From the NCBI GenBank assembly GCA_009695205.1, contig SIBK01000001.1, positions 62,001 to 126,000 of the forward strand: a DNA stretch of 64,000 nt, given 5' to 3'. The notes beneath the pieces were generated by a model that worked only from the letters and a program-made list of their open reading frames with translations, did no database searches and had not been told where the DNA came from. The translations under genes were made by a program, and so were the position numbers. Positions within the stretch are counted from its first letter, which is position 1; every line of letters begins with the position of its first letter. This document shows positions 17,947-27,090 of this stretch, piece after piece. This DNA is from Pedosphaera sp. (GTDB lineage Bacteria; Verrucomicrobiota; Verrucomicrobiia; Limisphaerales; UBA9464).

Positions 17947-20900
17947 CTAAGGAAGGAGCCGCATCTGATAAAACTGTGCCGGGGCGCCTACGGAATTGTG
18001 CTTTAGTTCCGCGGCGCCAGACGCATCCGAAACGCCCGATTTCACCTGTAGCCATTGTCTGAGATCGGTGGATGCAAAGAGGCCGACAGCCCGATTTGAA
18101 GGGCCGTCGAAGCGAATTGTCACCGTGCCAGCGGCGAGGTTGAAATGGCCGAAGCTGGTTTTAGTGGGCACGAAGGTGGAGCCGGCCGTAACGAGGATGT
18201 TGTCGACTCGCAATTCGGGTCTCCCTCCCGAGGCGGAGTTAGGGAGCGCATAGTATTTCCAACGGAGCTGGATGACCGGTTGATTCTCTGCAGCGGCCGG
18301 CAGCGGGATCGGTCCAAAAGGTTGAGAATGGCCCGGTGTGCTGCTGGCAATGTATTCGACGGGCAACCCGTTCTGACCCAACACCGAATTGAACGGTGTG
18401 TTGGTGCCGATCCGCCATTGCAGACGGATTGCGTACGGACGCGAGTTCGTAACCGCGGTGCCGCCTATCCAGGAAACCTGTATGTTCGTTGCCTGATCCG
18501 TTCGCAGGGCAAGGAGGGCGCTTCCGGCGTACCCTTCATCCCGGGATTGCAGATCCGAGGTGTTGAGAAAAGCGAATCCGTCCGTGCCGAGTCCAAGGAT
18601 CCTGCTGCGATTTGTCAGGTCGTATCGATTCGTCCAAAATGTTTCCATGCTGGCGGCAATGTCGGGATCTTTCACGGAGGTCTGTAGGAACCGCATGGCG
18701 GCGGGATAAGAACCGGCGGGGGAATCAGGCGCCCAGGCTGTCAACGAATAGGGACCCGTAGCCAGGGTATGCGGATGAGGGACCACTGAGTTGAAATCGA
18801 AGCCGGGATCCACAGTGAATAGCGGCGTGATGAAGGTGTCGCGGTCCATTGCGAAGACGAGTGGGTTGTTGGTTTCGTTCCGGCCCTGCCATCCCGCAAA
18901 GCGATAGCCTGCGGCGGGCGTCGCCCGGGCTTTCACCGGGGATCTCAGGAAATAGAGGCCGGACCAAGGCAGGTTTGTGGGCTGGAAGTGAAGCGTGCTG
19001 AAATGCAGAGAACTGAGGCCGGCACCGGGTGTCGCTCCCAGCGTGACTCGAACCGACCCGTCGATTGGAAGGCGCGCGGAAATCAGCGACCGGAGTACCG
19101 CCGGCCGGTTGTTGAGGAAACTGCGAACAATGTTTACATTCGTCGTCCAGTTATTGAATGACCCAATGGTATCATAGCCAATGAAGGGACCGGCCCAGCG
19201 TTGAATGTGAGCGGGCATGCCTGGGGCGAGGCGGGCCCAGAATTCCTCAAGTCTTGGCAAGGTGTGTTCCGGAGCGAAGGTCGTGTTGAGGAGGTCGGCG
19301 AGACGATTCACAAACAATGTACGCCACGTGTCGTTCTTGACCAAACCACGCGGAAAGGCCACGGACCGTGAGGATTGGCCCGCGACGGGGGCGTCCCCAA
19401 ACACAAAGAGAAACCGATCTTGCTGGCCTGGATTATAGAGCTCGGCGGGAGTGAAGCCCGCGTCCAGATCAATCATCGCCCATCGCCATTTTCCGCCAGG
19501 CCGGTTGTCGCGCCAGGATAAAACATTATGCCCGGGCCAGTCGCCATTGTCGGCGAACAATTCCGTGCAGAGCCAATTGTTGTAATTCTCGATGTCCATG
19601 TGGCTGGAGGCCGCAGCATATAGGGACTCATTTTGAGGGGAACCTCCGAGAGTGTCGAACATGGCGTCGACCTGATCCACGAGGGTATTGTAGTCGCCGC
19701 GGCCGCCTCCGATCACTTCAACTTCATCCTTGAGAAGACTGATATCGGATGCCGGCACGCCCGAATGTCGGGCAATATGAGAAACATCATCGCGTTCGCG
19801 GATTTCATGAATTCCCCAATACTGGCCGTTGATATAGACATGAGCTGGGCGATATCCCTGGGTTTCGAGTCCGACTTCAGCGCCCAAGGATTGAGCGAGT
19901 CCGTCGCGAAGCATCGCTTCAGGCCAGTCGTTGCCGCTGTTTCGGAGGATTAGAGCGTCGAATTGATCAACCGACGAGCCTGGGAAGAGGGGATACTTCA
20001 AGCTTTGGCTACCATAACGGTCCCGTAAATGGAGGCGGAGGGATTTTTGGGGGAGGTAGCGCGTATACCCTCCGTGAATTCGCAATCCGCATTCAAAATC
20101 GAAGCCCGCCACGCCGTTGGTTTCAAAAAATTCCACGTGGACGGGACGTTCCCAGTCCTGGTTCCAGTTCTCGGATCCGAAGCCGGGCTGTGCCGGAGAA
20201 GGTGAGGGTCCCGCCACATACATTCCCCACGTGGGGTCGAACAGATTGGAACTGGTGGTGGCGAGCGAAACCACAGGCAGTCCCGGGGGAGTGTTCAATA
20301 AGTACGTGGCGGTGGCAGCCCGGCTGGCGACTCGGTTTGGGAAAACGGCCCGCGCGCGGACCACCGTGCTGTTAACAAACGTCAACGCCTGGCTAAGGGT
20401 CCGGGTGGAGGAATTACCCGGTCCGGGTAGTGAACCGTCCGTGGTATATTCAATCGTGCTGCCGGGCGGAAGGTTGGTGGTGATGAAGCCGACCTTGACC
20501 TGCCCCGCATACATCCCGGGAGCCGGAGTGAAGATGGGTTTTGGAAGAACGCCTGTCGTGACTCCTCCGGAATTTGCGCCATTCGGGCTCGGAGTGGTAT
20601 ACCATTGCCACGAAGGGCTGCCCAGAGCGCGCCCAAACGAAACATCCGACCGAGTTTCTATAGGCGGGGTCGAGTCGGCAATCGAGCCGTTAGGCCTCGT
20701 CAGTTGCAGGATGTCACCGTTGCCTTTCAGCTTGAAGTTCGTGTGAAGATTTTGAGAGGGGAGGTGCCACTTCCTGCTGAGATAGGTCTCCATCTGCACC
20801 CGTTCCACGTCGGTCAGTTGGCGGTTAAATGCAAGGATTTCATTGATCTCCCCGTCCCAGAAGCGACCGAGAAGTAACCCAGGGCGGTCCGCTGCCAAAT

Positions 20901-22404
20901 TGTCGGCACTGGTGTCGCGGGTCGTCTTTACGCTGAGCAGAACGCGTCCCGGTGGAAACGGAGTGTTGTAGGGGACAACGGATTGTCCGTTGACCCAGAC
21001 GGAATGTCTAGCGTCATAGAAAATATAGTGATTGGGACCGCGCACGAAGTCCCCTCCGACGCTGCCGCCCAGGATGGGGCGGTAGTTGTCACTTGCGGTT
21101 TCCGCCTCGCGCCCAACCCAGAATATTGTTCTGAGGTGGCTTAATTCCATTCCCATGGCGTCGTTAATTCCGTCGAATAGGATGCCGGTCTGGCCGGTGA
21201 GGGGATCCATGACCGGCACGGGCTGAAATTCAGCGATAGATTGGTAGGGGTTCGCGGCAGCTGCTGGAAGGGAATTGGGAGTTCCCCATTTCTGCTGCAG
21301 GTATTTTTCAATTCCGGCCACCTCGGAATCCGCCAGCTCACGATCGAAGCAGAGAATCTCCGCCATGTCGCCGTTCCATACTTGGTTAATATTGCCGCCT
21401 TTTACTATAAATCGTTCCGAACTGAGGTTGTTCGCCCGCATGTTAGCCGGCGCCACCAGTGACACGAGGTTCAAGCCGGAGTCCGCGCCTGCTGGGAACG
21501 GAGTGGTCAACGGTGGGACGCGCGCGCCGTTCAGACGCCACGCGCCATTGGTTCCACCCGGACTCGATCCCCGATAATTCCCAATCAGTTCACCCAGTTT
21601 GCCCCGTGCAAAATCATAGAACTCACTGTCACCCAGGAACGGACGAAGAACACCATCCCGTTGAGCCGCCTCCCTTCCTACGAAGAACATTGTGCGGATT
21701 GTCTCCATCCTCTGCTTGAACACGAGGTAGTCGTTCCTTCCATCAAAGCGGACCAGACCTCCCGTCCCCGTCGTGGCCGCCAGACGGAGCGGACGATTAT
21801 CGTTGGTCGACTGGGAGGCATCATTGCCGAGTCCGCTCTTGTCCTTCCATACCGAGACGGCGGACTGCACAAGTGTGAAACGGGCTAAGTCAGCGGCGTC
21901 GAGCCACAAGATTTTTCCTGAAACATTTTTTGGATCGAGTACCGTGATGTTGACATTGATCGTCTCCCGAGGAGTCTTGTCTTTCCACTCCGATAGCCGA
22001 CCATTTGTCAACCGAAGGGTGGAGGTTTCGGACGCATCAATCCACCAGTTCAATCCGAGCAGATTGGTCGGGCTAAACCCTGGGGGCGGAGGAGTCCCAT
22101 CGGGTGGCACTCGACGATCTTTGCCATCGATGAAGACGATCAAGCGCCCGCCGGGGGCTAAATCGACAGCGGGAAAGGTCCAGCGAAACGGATTTGCCGG
22201 ATCATCGCTCAGGCCATAACCGGTCAGGGTTGCGTTGGTTGAGCTCGGGTTGTGGAGCTCGACCCAACCACGATGGTCATTGTCTTCATCGGCGAGGACG
22301 GTGCGATCCTCCGGCAGAACTTCATCGATTCGGACTTCGGCTGCTGCAACACCTATAAAAAACAGAATAAGGGCTGGCAGAAAAGTTGTGAAAAGCAGCT
22401 TCAT
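17947..22404 (-). CDS. Giant secreted lamin-tail / nested LamG / chitobiase-C / CotH protein
   Basis: 1485 residues with a signal peptide (LFTTFLPALILFFIGVAAA). A lamin-tail domain starts at 24 (VRIDEVLPEDRTVLADEDND), is interrupted near residue 98, and resumes at about 553 (LHTNFKLKGNGDILQL). The interruption contains a LamG/concanavalin-like module (116-155 plus 384-550) that itself holds a second complete LamG (163-383). A CHB_HEX_C-like segment (STIEYTTDGSLPG) lies near 650. A CotH-kinase-like domain covers about 760-1100, with LRIHGGYTRYLPQKSLR, GIHEIRERDD and the acidic WAMIDLDAGF. It probably works outside the cell or on the surface. It forms a pair with the 13078-17913 gene. Confidence 0.88.
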   Translation of the reverse strand: MKLLFTTFLPALILFFIGVAAAEVRIDEVLPEDRTVLADEDNDHRGWVELHNPSSTNATLTGYGLSDDPANPFRWTFPAVDLAPGGRLIVFIDGKDRRVPPDGTPPPPGFSPTNLLGLNWWIDASETSTLRLTNGRLSEWKDKTPRETINVNITVLDPKNVSGKILWLDAADLARFTLVQSAVSVWKDKSGLGNDASQSTNDNRPLRLAATTGTGGLVRFDGRNDYLVFKQRMETIRTMFFVGREAAQRDGVLRPFLGDSEFYDFARGKLGELIGNYRGSSPGGTNGAWRLNGARVPPLTTPFPAGADSGLNLVSLVAPANMRANNLSSERFIVKGGNINQVWNGDMAEILCFDRELADSEVAGIEKYLQQKWGTPNSLPAAAANPYQSIAEFQPVPVMDPLTGQTGILFDGINDAMGMELSHLRTIFWVGREAETASDNYRPILGGSVGGDFVRGPNHYIFYDARHSVWVNGQSVVPYNTPFPPGRVLLSVKTTRDTSADNLAADRPGLLLGRFWDGEINEILAFNRQLTDVERVQMETYLSRKWHLPSQNLHTNFKLKGNGDILQLTRPNGSIADSTPPIETRSDVSFGRALGSPSWQWYTTPSPNGANSGGVTTGVLPKPIFTPAPGMYAGQVKVGFITTNLPPGSTIEYTTDGSLPGPGNSSTRTLSQALTFVNSTVVRARAVFPNRVASRAATATYLLNTPPGLPVVSLATTSSNLFDPTWGMYVAGPSPSPAQPGFGSENWNQDWERPVHVEFFETNGVAGFDFECGLRIHGGYTRYLPQKSLRLHLRDRYGSQSLKYPLFPGSSVDQFDALILRNSGNDWPEAMLRDGLAQSLGAEVGLETQGYRPAHVYINGQYWGIHEIRERDDVSHIARHSGVPASDISLLKDEVEVIGGGRGDYNTLVDQVDAMFDTLGGSPQNESLYAAASSHMDIENYNNWLCTELFADNGDWPGHNVLSWRDNRPGGKWRWAMIDLDAGFTPAELYNPGQQDRFLFVFGDAPVAGQSSRSVAFPRGLVKNDTWRTLFVNRLADLLNTTFAPEHTLPRLEEFWARLAPGMPAHIQRWAGPFIGYDTIGSFNNWTTNVNIVRSFLNNRPAVLRSLISARLPIDGSVRVTLGATPGAGLSSLHFSTLHFQPTNLPWSGLYFLRSPVKARATPAAGYRFAGWQGRNETNNPLVFAMDRDTFITPLFTVDPGFDFNSVVPHPHTLATGPYSLTAWAPDSPAGSYPAAMRFLQTSVKDPDIAASMETFWTNRYDLTNRSRILGLGTDGFAFLNTSDLQSRDEGYAGSALLALRTDQATNIQVSWIGGTAVTNSRPYAIRLQWRIGTNTPFNSVLGQNGLPVEYIASSTPGHSQPFGPIPLPAAAENQPVIQLRWKYYALPNSASGGRPELRVDNILVTAGSTFVPTKTSFGHFNLAAGTVTIRFDGPSNRAVGLFASTDLRQWLQVKSGVSDASGAAELKHNSVGAPAQFYQMRLLP

Positions 22405-22534
22405 TACAAAAAATTCACGATCATGTCATCGGGAAGGGAGCAGAAATCACGCCAGCTTCAAGGCGGATCTACCAGAGATGGATCTGCCTCAGGAGCTCAG
22501 TCCGCTGGATCAAGGTGGTACTCCGGGAGCGCGC

Positions 22535-23254
22535 TCATTTGATCCCCGCCAAACGTTCCTTCCATAGCTTGAAAAGATCCACCGTGGCTCGCACATCCCG
22601 CAGGCAGTACTCCGCGATCTTGCGATATTCACCGGCGGCCAGAAGGTCATTGACATCCATGCCGGTCACGCCGTGGCTTTTTGGCGATTCAATTCGGAAC
22701 GCTTTGCAGTAGAAATCCAAGTTGAATCGGCGAGCAGCCCCATCCCGCCCGCTGACGCCGTAGAAGGTGAGCTGTTCGGCCAGATCACAATGAGGGTCCG
22801 TTTGGTAACGGTATCCCAACCAGTCCTTCCGGCTGATGGGCACGCTGAGCAAAGCGGAGCGAAGGTAGAGGAATGGGACGTCAAATCCGCGACCATTGAA
22901 CGTGCATACGTTGTCGTAGTGCTTCGCAACATCCCAAAAGGCCGTGAGCAATTCGTTTTCGTCGACGCATGGCACAAACTCAACCGGCGCATTCTCGAGG
23001 GTCTCCTCTTCAAAATCGTCAGCTTGAAACAGCACCTGTCCACGTCCGGTTTCGGCGTTGAGCATGGCGATGCAGACCACCTGGGCGGTGAACGGCCAGA
23101 GGCTGAAATGCTGCTGAATTTCCGCACGCTTCAGCGCCTTCGCCGTCTCATCAGGCTGCCGCTCCGCGTCGCGAAACAGATACTCCTGCTGGACGTCATC
23201 AAAATGCTCCAGGCCCAGGGATGAGGTTTCAATGTCGAATACGAGACGCGGCAT
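22535..23254 (-). CDS. DEDDy-type 3'-5' exonuclease (PolB-like RNase H fold)
   Basis: A 239-residue predicted exonuclease of the DnaQ/PolB superfamily. The first acidic motif is LVFDIETSSLG at residues 4-14, the second is VCTFNGRGFDVPFLYLRSAL around 115-135, and the third is YCLRDVRAT near 217 with the Tyr that marks the DEDDy group. It cleaves nucleotides from DNA or RNA 3' ends using two metal ions. It is a stand-alone domain rather than part of a polymerase. Such proteins are known in many bacteria, and a repair role is only inferred. The stop lies at 22535-22537. Confidence 0.85.
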   Translation of the reverse strand: MPRLVFDIETSSLGLEHFDDVQQEYLFRDAERQPDETAKALKRAEIQQHFSLWPFTAQVVCIAMLNAETGRGQVLFQADDFEEETLENAPVEFVPCVDENELLTAFWDVAKHYDNVCTFNGRGFDVPFLYLRSALLSVPISRKDWLGYRYQTDPHCDLAEQLTFYGVSGRDGAARRFNLDFYCKAFRIESPKSHGVTGMDVNDLLAAGEYRKIAEYCLRDVRATVDLFKLWKERLAGIK

Positions 23255-23514
23255 GCGGACCTTGTTCTAACCCGTGTCGCCGCATCCGGAAAGTGCAACG
23301 TTTGCCGGATTTGAAGGCAAGCATTGCCGGAACACCGCATTCCCACGTCACTTTTCGCATCCAAATGATACTTTGTCGCAGTTTTGAATGTTTCTGAGCC
23401 GAATGTCATCACTCGCGGCTCATCGGCTATCGCAGCAGGCACCTCAATGCCGTCAGACTTGGCGTGTCATTGCAGTTGGATCCGTTGGGCAGGATACGGT
23501 AGAGTCCCCAAACA

Positions 23515-24369
23515 ATGAACTCTCCCCACCTTCTCGCACGGATCGCCATCGCTTTGTTCTCCCTTAATTGGGCGGGGCTCGCGGCGACGACGGACGATCC
23601 AGGACTTCAGCTTGTTCGAGAGGGGCATTGGCTCACCATTCGCGGACCACGATTGCCGGGTGAGATTCGGATCAATTATCTGGAAGCGTATTGTCGCGCA
23701 GGCTCTACCGAGGCCGATTGGGTGAAGCATACAACCATCAAGCATAAGAATGAGTTGGTGTCGATGAGCGCCGATGGGAAAGTGCTGAAACTGAAGGATA
23801 CGCTCGAAGACGGAGTCATTGTCGAACACACCATCACGGCAAAAAGGGACGAAGTTGATTTTCGACTCACCGCGCACAACCCAAGCGCCGTTCGCTCCGA
23901 GGCTCATTGGGCTCAACCCTGCGTTCGACTCAGTGCGTTCATGGGATTCGACGAAAAGACGGCAGGTAACGCCACGGATTATCTGCCGCGTTCGTTTATT
24001 TTCCTTGATGGCAAACTCACGCGCATGCCCACGCCGGATTGGGCAACCCAGGCGCGCTATATGCCTGGGCAAGTGTGGTGTCCTCAAAACATCCCGCGCA
24101 CCGATGTGAATCCACGTCCCTTGAGTCCACTCGTCCCTAGCAACGGTCTTATCGGGTGTTTCAGCGCGGACGATAAACTCGTCTACGCCACGGCATGGGA
24201 GCCGTATCAGGAATTATTTCAAGGGGTCATCCGCTGTTTGCATAGCGACTTCCGTCTGGGCGGCCTGAAGCCCGGTGAGACCAAACAGATCCGAGGGAAA
24301 ATCTACCTCGTTCCGAATGACATCCCAGCACTGATGAAGCGCTACCAGAAGGATTTTCCGGCGCAGTGA
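23515..24369 (+). CDS. Secreted protein of unknown function
   Basis: 284 residues with an N-terminal signal peptide (LARIAIALFSLNWAGLAAT). The mature part begins with GLQLVREGHWLTIRGPRLPG and has a beta-rich look (VKHTTIKHKNELVSMSADGK). Blocks such as SAFMGFDEKTAGNATDYLPR and CFSADDKLVYATAWEPYQEL follow, with GLKPGETKQIRGKIYLVPND near the end. The last block resembles the closing strands of galactose-mutarotase or DUF-type beta sandwiches in Planctomycetes and Verrucomicrobia, but I cannot name the family. No catalytic motif is evident. It faces the exonuclease gene divergently across about 260 bases. Confidence 0.6.
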   Translation: MNSPHLLARIAIALFSLNWAGLAATTDDPGLQLVREGHWLTIRGPRLPGEIRINYLEAYCRAGSTEADWVKHTTIKHKNELVSMSADGKVLKLKDTLEDGVIVEHTITAKRDEVDFRLTAHNPSAVRSEAHWAQPCVRLSAFMGFDEKTAGNATDYLPRSFIFLDGKLTRMPTPDWATQARYMPGQVWCPQNIPRTDVNPRPLSPLVPSNGLIGCFSADDKLVYATAWEPYQELFQGVIRCLHSDFRLGGLKPGETKQIRGKIYLVPNDIPALMKRYQKDFPAQ

Positions 24370-24378
24370 AGGGTAGGT

Positions 24379-26265
24379 TCAATGGGCGCTCTCGTGCTCT
24401 CTGATATACTCTTGCTTTAAGCCAAGTTTCTCCGGGGCATGCAACACCAGCATCTTCATTCGTATATCCAGCGGTATCGAGGATGTCGTCAGCTTTGATA
24501 CAACCACCATCAAGGTGATTGCCAAGGGGACCGCCCACAAAGCCGGTTGTTCGCACAAAATCCGCTGCAGCGGATGCGCAGCCCAAAATGCTTCGAGCGA
24601 ATGGGCCTTCATCCACGCGAGCCAGTCGGGCATCGGCTTGCCTGAATATTTCGCCGACATCGTCGTGACGAATGTCGTAAAACTCGTCATCGAGATCGCG
24701 ATCATCGCGAAGAGTCCGCCCGTCAACATTCCGGTCGCGGCACCTTGAACGGTCATTCCTCGCCACCAGATGCTCATAAATAGAAGCGGAAAATAGCTCG
24801 CTGCCGCGATGGCGAAGGCTTGTCCGACCATGAAGTTAATCTCGAAATCTTCCGCCAGACACCCCAACCCGACCGCGACCACACCGACAGAGATGGCGCA
24901 CCATTTAAACATCCGCATTCGGTCTGCCGCGGAGGCGCTGGGCCGGAGTATGCGGCCGTACACATCATGGGCCAGCGCGCCCGTCATGCTTACCAACAAG
25001 CCGGAAAAAGTGCTCATGAACGCGGCGAACGCGCCCGCGCATGTAATACCGCTGAGCACCGATCCAAGCACGCCGAAGCGCTCGCGCAAGATCGTTGGGA
25101 GCCGCAACACGATCCCGTCGGTGCCTTTCACTCCCGTCAATCCATTATATAGCTCAGGCATCAGATTGCGGCCCAAAACACCGAACATCGGTGGGAAAAT
25201 ATAAAAGACTCCAATCAGGATCATCACCCACATCGTGGTCCGCTTCGCAGCCATGCCATCGGGATTGGTATAAAAGCGGACCAGGATGTGAGGCAATCCG
25301 GCGGTGCCGCACACGAGCGCGATGATCAGGGAATAGGTGTAGAGCAGAGCAAGTCTACGGGAGGATTGAGGATCCAGCTTTGCGGCTCTAGCCGCTTTGG
25401 TTGTCAGCGGACCGAACGGCGCGAGCCATGTTGCATCGGGTGGCGCCTTTGCGGGGAGTATTCGAGCGGGTTGAGGTCCTGTTCGGGTGGAATTCCCGCT
25501 CGTTTCAATTTTTTCCTGAAACGGAGGGTTTGCTCCCGGACTTGCGGCTAACTGTTTCGACTGCACGGAAGGATCGGCGACGTTTACTCCGAGCTGCTTC
25601 CCATATCCGCCGTACACCGACAGGAGCACAAATACCGGCACAGCGATGGCAAACATTTTCATCCAGTATTGGAATGCCTGCACCAGCGTAATGCCCTTCA
25701 TGCCGCCCAGGGCCACGTTAAAGGTGATCACCGCCCCAACCATGACAACGCCGACCCAATACGGCAGACCCCTCTGGCCAAACCAGGCGATGTCTTGAAA
25801 AATGTACGCCAAAGTCGTCCCGGCACCCTTCATTTGCGGCATTGTATAGAAAAATCCGATGAACAGGACGAAAACGATCGCGATCTTCCGGAACATCGGC
25901 GAATCGTAGCGGCCTTCGGCGAAATCCGGGATGGTATAGGCCCCAAACCGCCGCAAGGGCCCGGCTATGAACAGCAGGAGAAACAAATAGCCGCAGGCAT
26001 AACACACCGGATACCACAGGGCGTCATAGCCGGAAGACATCACCATGCCCGCAACTCCCATGAACGAGGCAGCACTTAGGTATTCGCCGGAGATGGCGGA
26101 CGCATTCCAACCGACACTGACGCCGCGGCCCGCGACGAAAAAGTCGGAAGCGGTCCGGGAACGGCTCGCAGCCCAGAACCCCACCACAATTGTGGCGAGC
26201 ACCGTGAAGCTGCTGCAGGCAAGAATCCAGGAATCTACAGCAGCGAGGAGTAGGGAAGTCGGCAT
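24379..26265 (-). CDS. Sodium:solute symporter, acetate permease-like (SSS family)
   Basis: 628 residues with about 13 membrane segments. The SSS signature region reads FVAGRGVSVGWNASAISGEY, then LSAASFMGVAGMVMSSGYDA, matching the ActP/monocarboxylate subgroup. A hydrophilic insert near residues 230-290 (PSVQSKQLAASPG...) is typical of this subgroup. It imports a small carboxylate such as acetate or propionate with sodium. A DUF485 gene lies 51 bases upstream on the same strand, as in the yjcH-actP operon of Escherichia coli. The exact substrate is not determined by sequence alone. The stop is at 24379-24381. Confidence 0.9.
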   Translation of the reverse strand: MPTSLLLAAVDSWILACSSFTVLATIVVGFWAASRSRTASDFFVAGRGVSVGWNASAISGEYLSAASFMGVAGMVMSSGYDALWYPVCYACGYLFLLLFIAGPLRRFGAYTIPDFAEGRYDSPMFRKIAIVFVLFIGFFYTMPQMKGAGTTLAYIFQDIAWFGQRGLPYWVGVVMVGAVITFNVALGGMKGITLVQAFQYWMKMFAIAVPVFVLLSVYGGYGKQLGVNVADPSVQSKQLAASPGANPPFQEKIETSGNSTRTGPQPARILPAKAPPDATWLAPFGPLTTKAARAAKLDPQSSRRLALLYTYSLIIALVCGTAGLPHILVRFYTNPDGMAAKRTTMWVMILIGVFYIFPPMFGVLGRNLMPELYNGLTGVKGTDGIVLRLPTILRERFGVLGSVLSGITCAGAFAAFMSTFSGLLVSMTGALAHDVYGRILRPSASAADRMRMFKWCAISVGVVAVGLGCLAEDFEINFMVGQAFAIAAASYFPLLFMSIWWRGMTVQGAATGMLTGGLFAMIAISMTSFTTFVTTMSAKYSGKPMPDWLAWMKAHSLEAFWAAHPLQRILCEQPALWAVPLAITLMVVVSKLTTSSIPLDIRMKMLVLHAPEKLGLKQEYIREHESAH

Positions 26266-26316
26266 GAGAGAAAAGTGTGGGTTAACTAGACGCCTTCGAT
26301 GAGGTTGTTGCGGTTC

Positions 26317-26634
26317 TCAGCGATTCTGAGACGGAGTCTGCCGACTGTCTGCGGCATCACGGACTTCCGCGTTCTCCAGGTCGATGGACCGGCGGATGAA
26401 GAAGCCTGAAATGATCCAAACCAGTGGGAAAAAGAGGACGCCAAGCAGGAGCCAGGTCCGTGTGAATCCGCCAATTCGTTGGGCCATGAATTCCGGGGCG
26501 AAGTAGTTGCAAAGTGGCAATCCCAGCAAGGCAACGAGAAATGCGGCGGCACAGGAAATGGACAGGCGGAGTTGCCGGGACATCAATTGGCGAAGGAACG
26601 TCTCGCTGTGAACACGATCAGGCGGGGTTTGCAC
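26317..26634 (-). CDS. DUF485 family small membrane protein
   Basis: 105 residues with two membrane helices (LSISCAAAFLVALLGLPLCN and TWLLLGVLFFPLVWIISGFF) and polar ends. The C-terminal IRRSIDLENAEVRD is typical of DUF485 proteins, which accompany acetate-type sodium symporters. It is probably an accessory subunit; its exact role is unknown. It is transcribed first, followed by the symporter gene 51 bases later. The ATG at 26634 gives the longest form; MSRQLRLS at residue 18 is an alternative start. A 32-bp palindrome lies about 270 bases upstream. Confidence 0.8.
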   Translation of the reverse strand: MQTPPDRVHSETFLRQLMSRQLRLSISCAAAFLVALLGLPLCNYFAPEFMAQRIGGFTRTWLLLGVLFFPLVWIISGFFIRRSIDLENAEVRDAADSRQTPSQNR

Positions 26635-26830
26635 CCGGGTGGTGTATCAGGGAGGGACCGATGTCACAAGCCGGGCGGTTATCTGGAGCGGCGATTGGGC
26701 CTTCCCGATGTTGTGGGTGCTTCCAATCCTCACGGCTCGCGATTTACCGATTTTTCAAGTGTTGCCAACACGTTGGGGGTGCTCGGAGCAAAGCTACGGA
26801 GCAGCGCCAGAGAGCAGCCCCAGGACTCCG

Positions 26831-26880
26831 GACTCCGTGAATCTAAAGGGTCCGTCTCCCGGCATCGCGGCAACTGCACA
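26831..26880 (+). repeat. Intergenic repeat, copy 1 (divergent)
   Basis: The segment with ATCTAAAGGG followed by TCCGTCTCCCGG matches the start of the copies at 43970 and 46813. It is shortened, and the GCATCGGATG hairpin part is not clear. Confidence 0.45.
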
Positions 26881-26905
26881 CGTTTCATTGCCTCGGATTA
26901 AACCA

Positions 26906-26937
26906 CAACCTTTTGTTGCATATGCGACAAAAGGTTG
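26906..26937. promoter_or_regulatory. 32-bp palindrome, copy A
   Basis: Two 15-base arms, CAACCTTTTGTTGCA and TGCGACAAAAGGTTG, are separated by TA. There is one mismatch in the symmetry. The copy near paaX at 36983 is perfect. It lies about 270 bases upstream of the DUF485/symporter operon start. It is probably an operator for a dimeric regulator. Confidence 0.6.
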
Positions 26938-26969
26938 CGTGAGCGATTGATTGATTGATTGAACCGTAA

Positions 26970-27030
26970 AGCGGCGATGGGCACCCTTCCCTCAACCGAT
27001 ACGGAGAGAGCGGCCGGGAGAGGGGCCTTT
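26970..27030 (-). repeat. Intergenic repeat, copy 2
   Basis: On the minus strand it reads AAAGGCCCCTCTCCCGGCC, then CTCTCCGTATCGGTTGAGGG. This matches the first half and the hairpin part of the copies behind rlmN and the P450 gene. It lies about 60 bases behind the glycosyltransferase stop, in the same orientation as that gene. Confidence 0.5.
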
Positions 27031-27090
27031 CAGTGTCACGTTTTTTCCGAGTCGACAAAAATTCTCGGACCGATATCAGGAGTTCTGAGC

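Larger units (their letters stand above)
26635..27090. other. Non-coding interval between DUF485 and the glycosyltransferase
   Basis: This 456-base gap has no convincing gene on either strand. It holds two copies of the intergenic repeat in opposite orientation (26831-26880 plus, 26970-27030 minus). Between them is the 32-bp palindrome at 26906-26937. A short run of four GATT units lies at 26945-26960. It is upstream of the DUF485/symporter operon and downstream of the glycosyltransferase, both on the minus strand. Confidence 0.7.

Noticed and set aside
26945-26960. Four GATT units as a phase-variable tract
   Set aside because: It is not inside or close enough upstream of any gene to have an evident effect.
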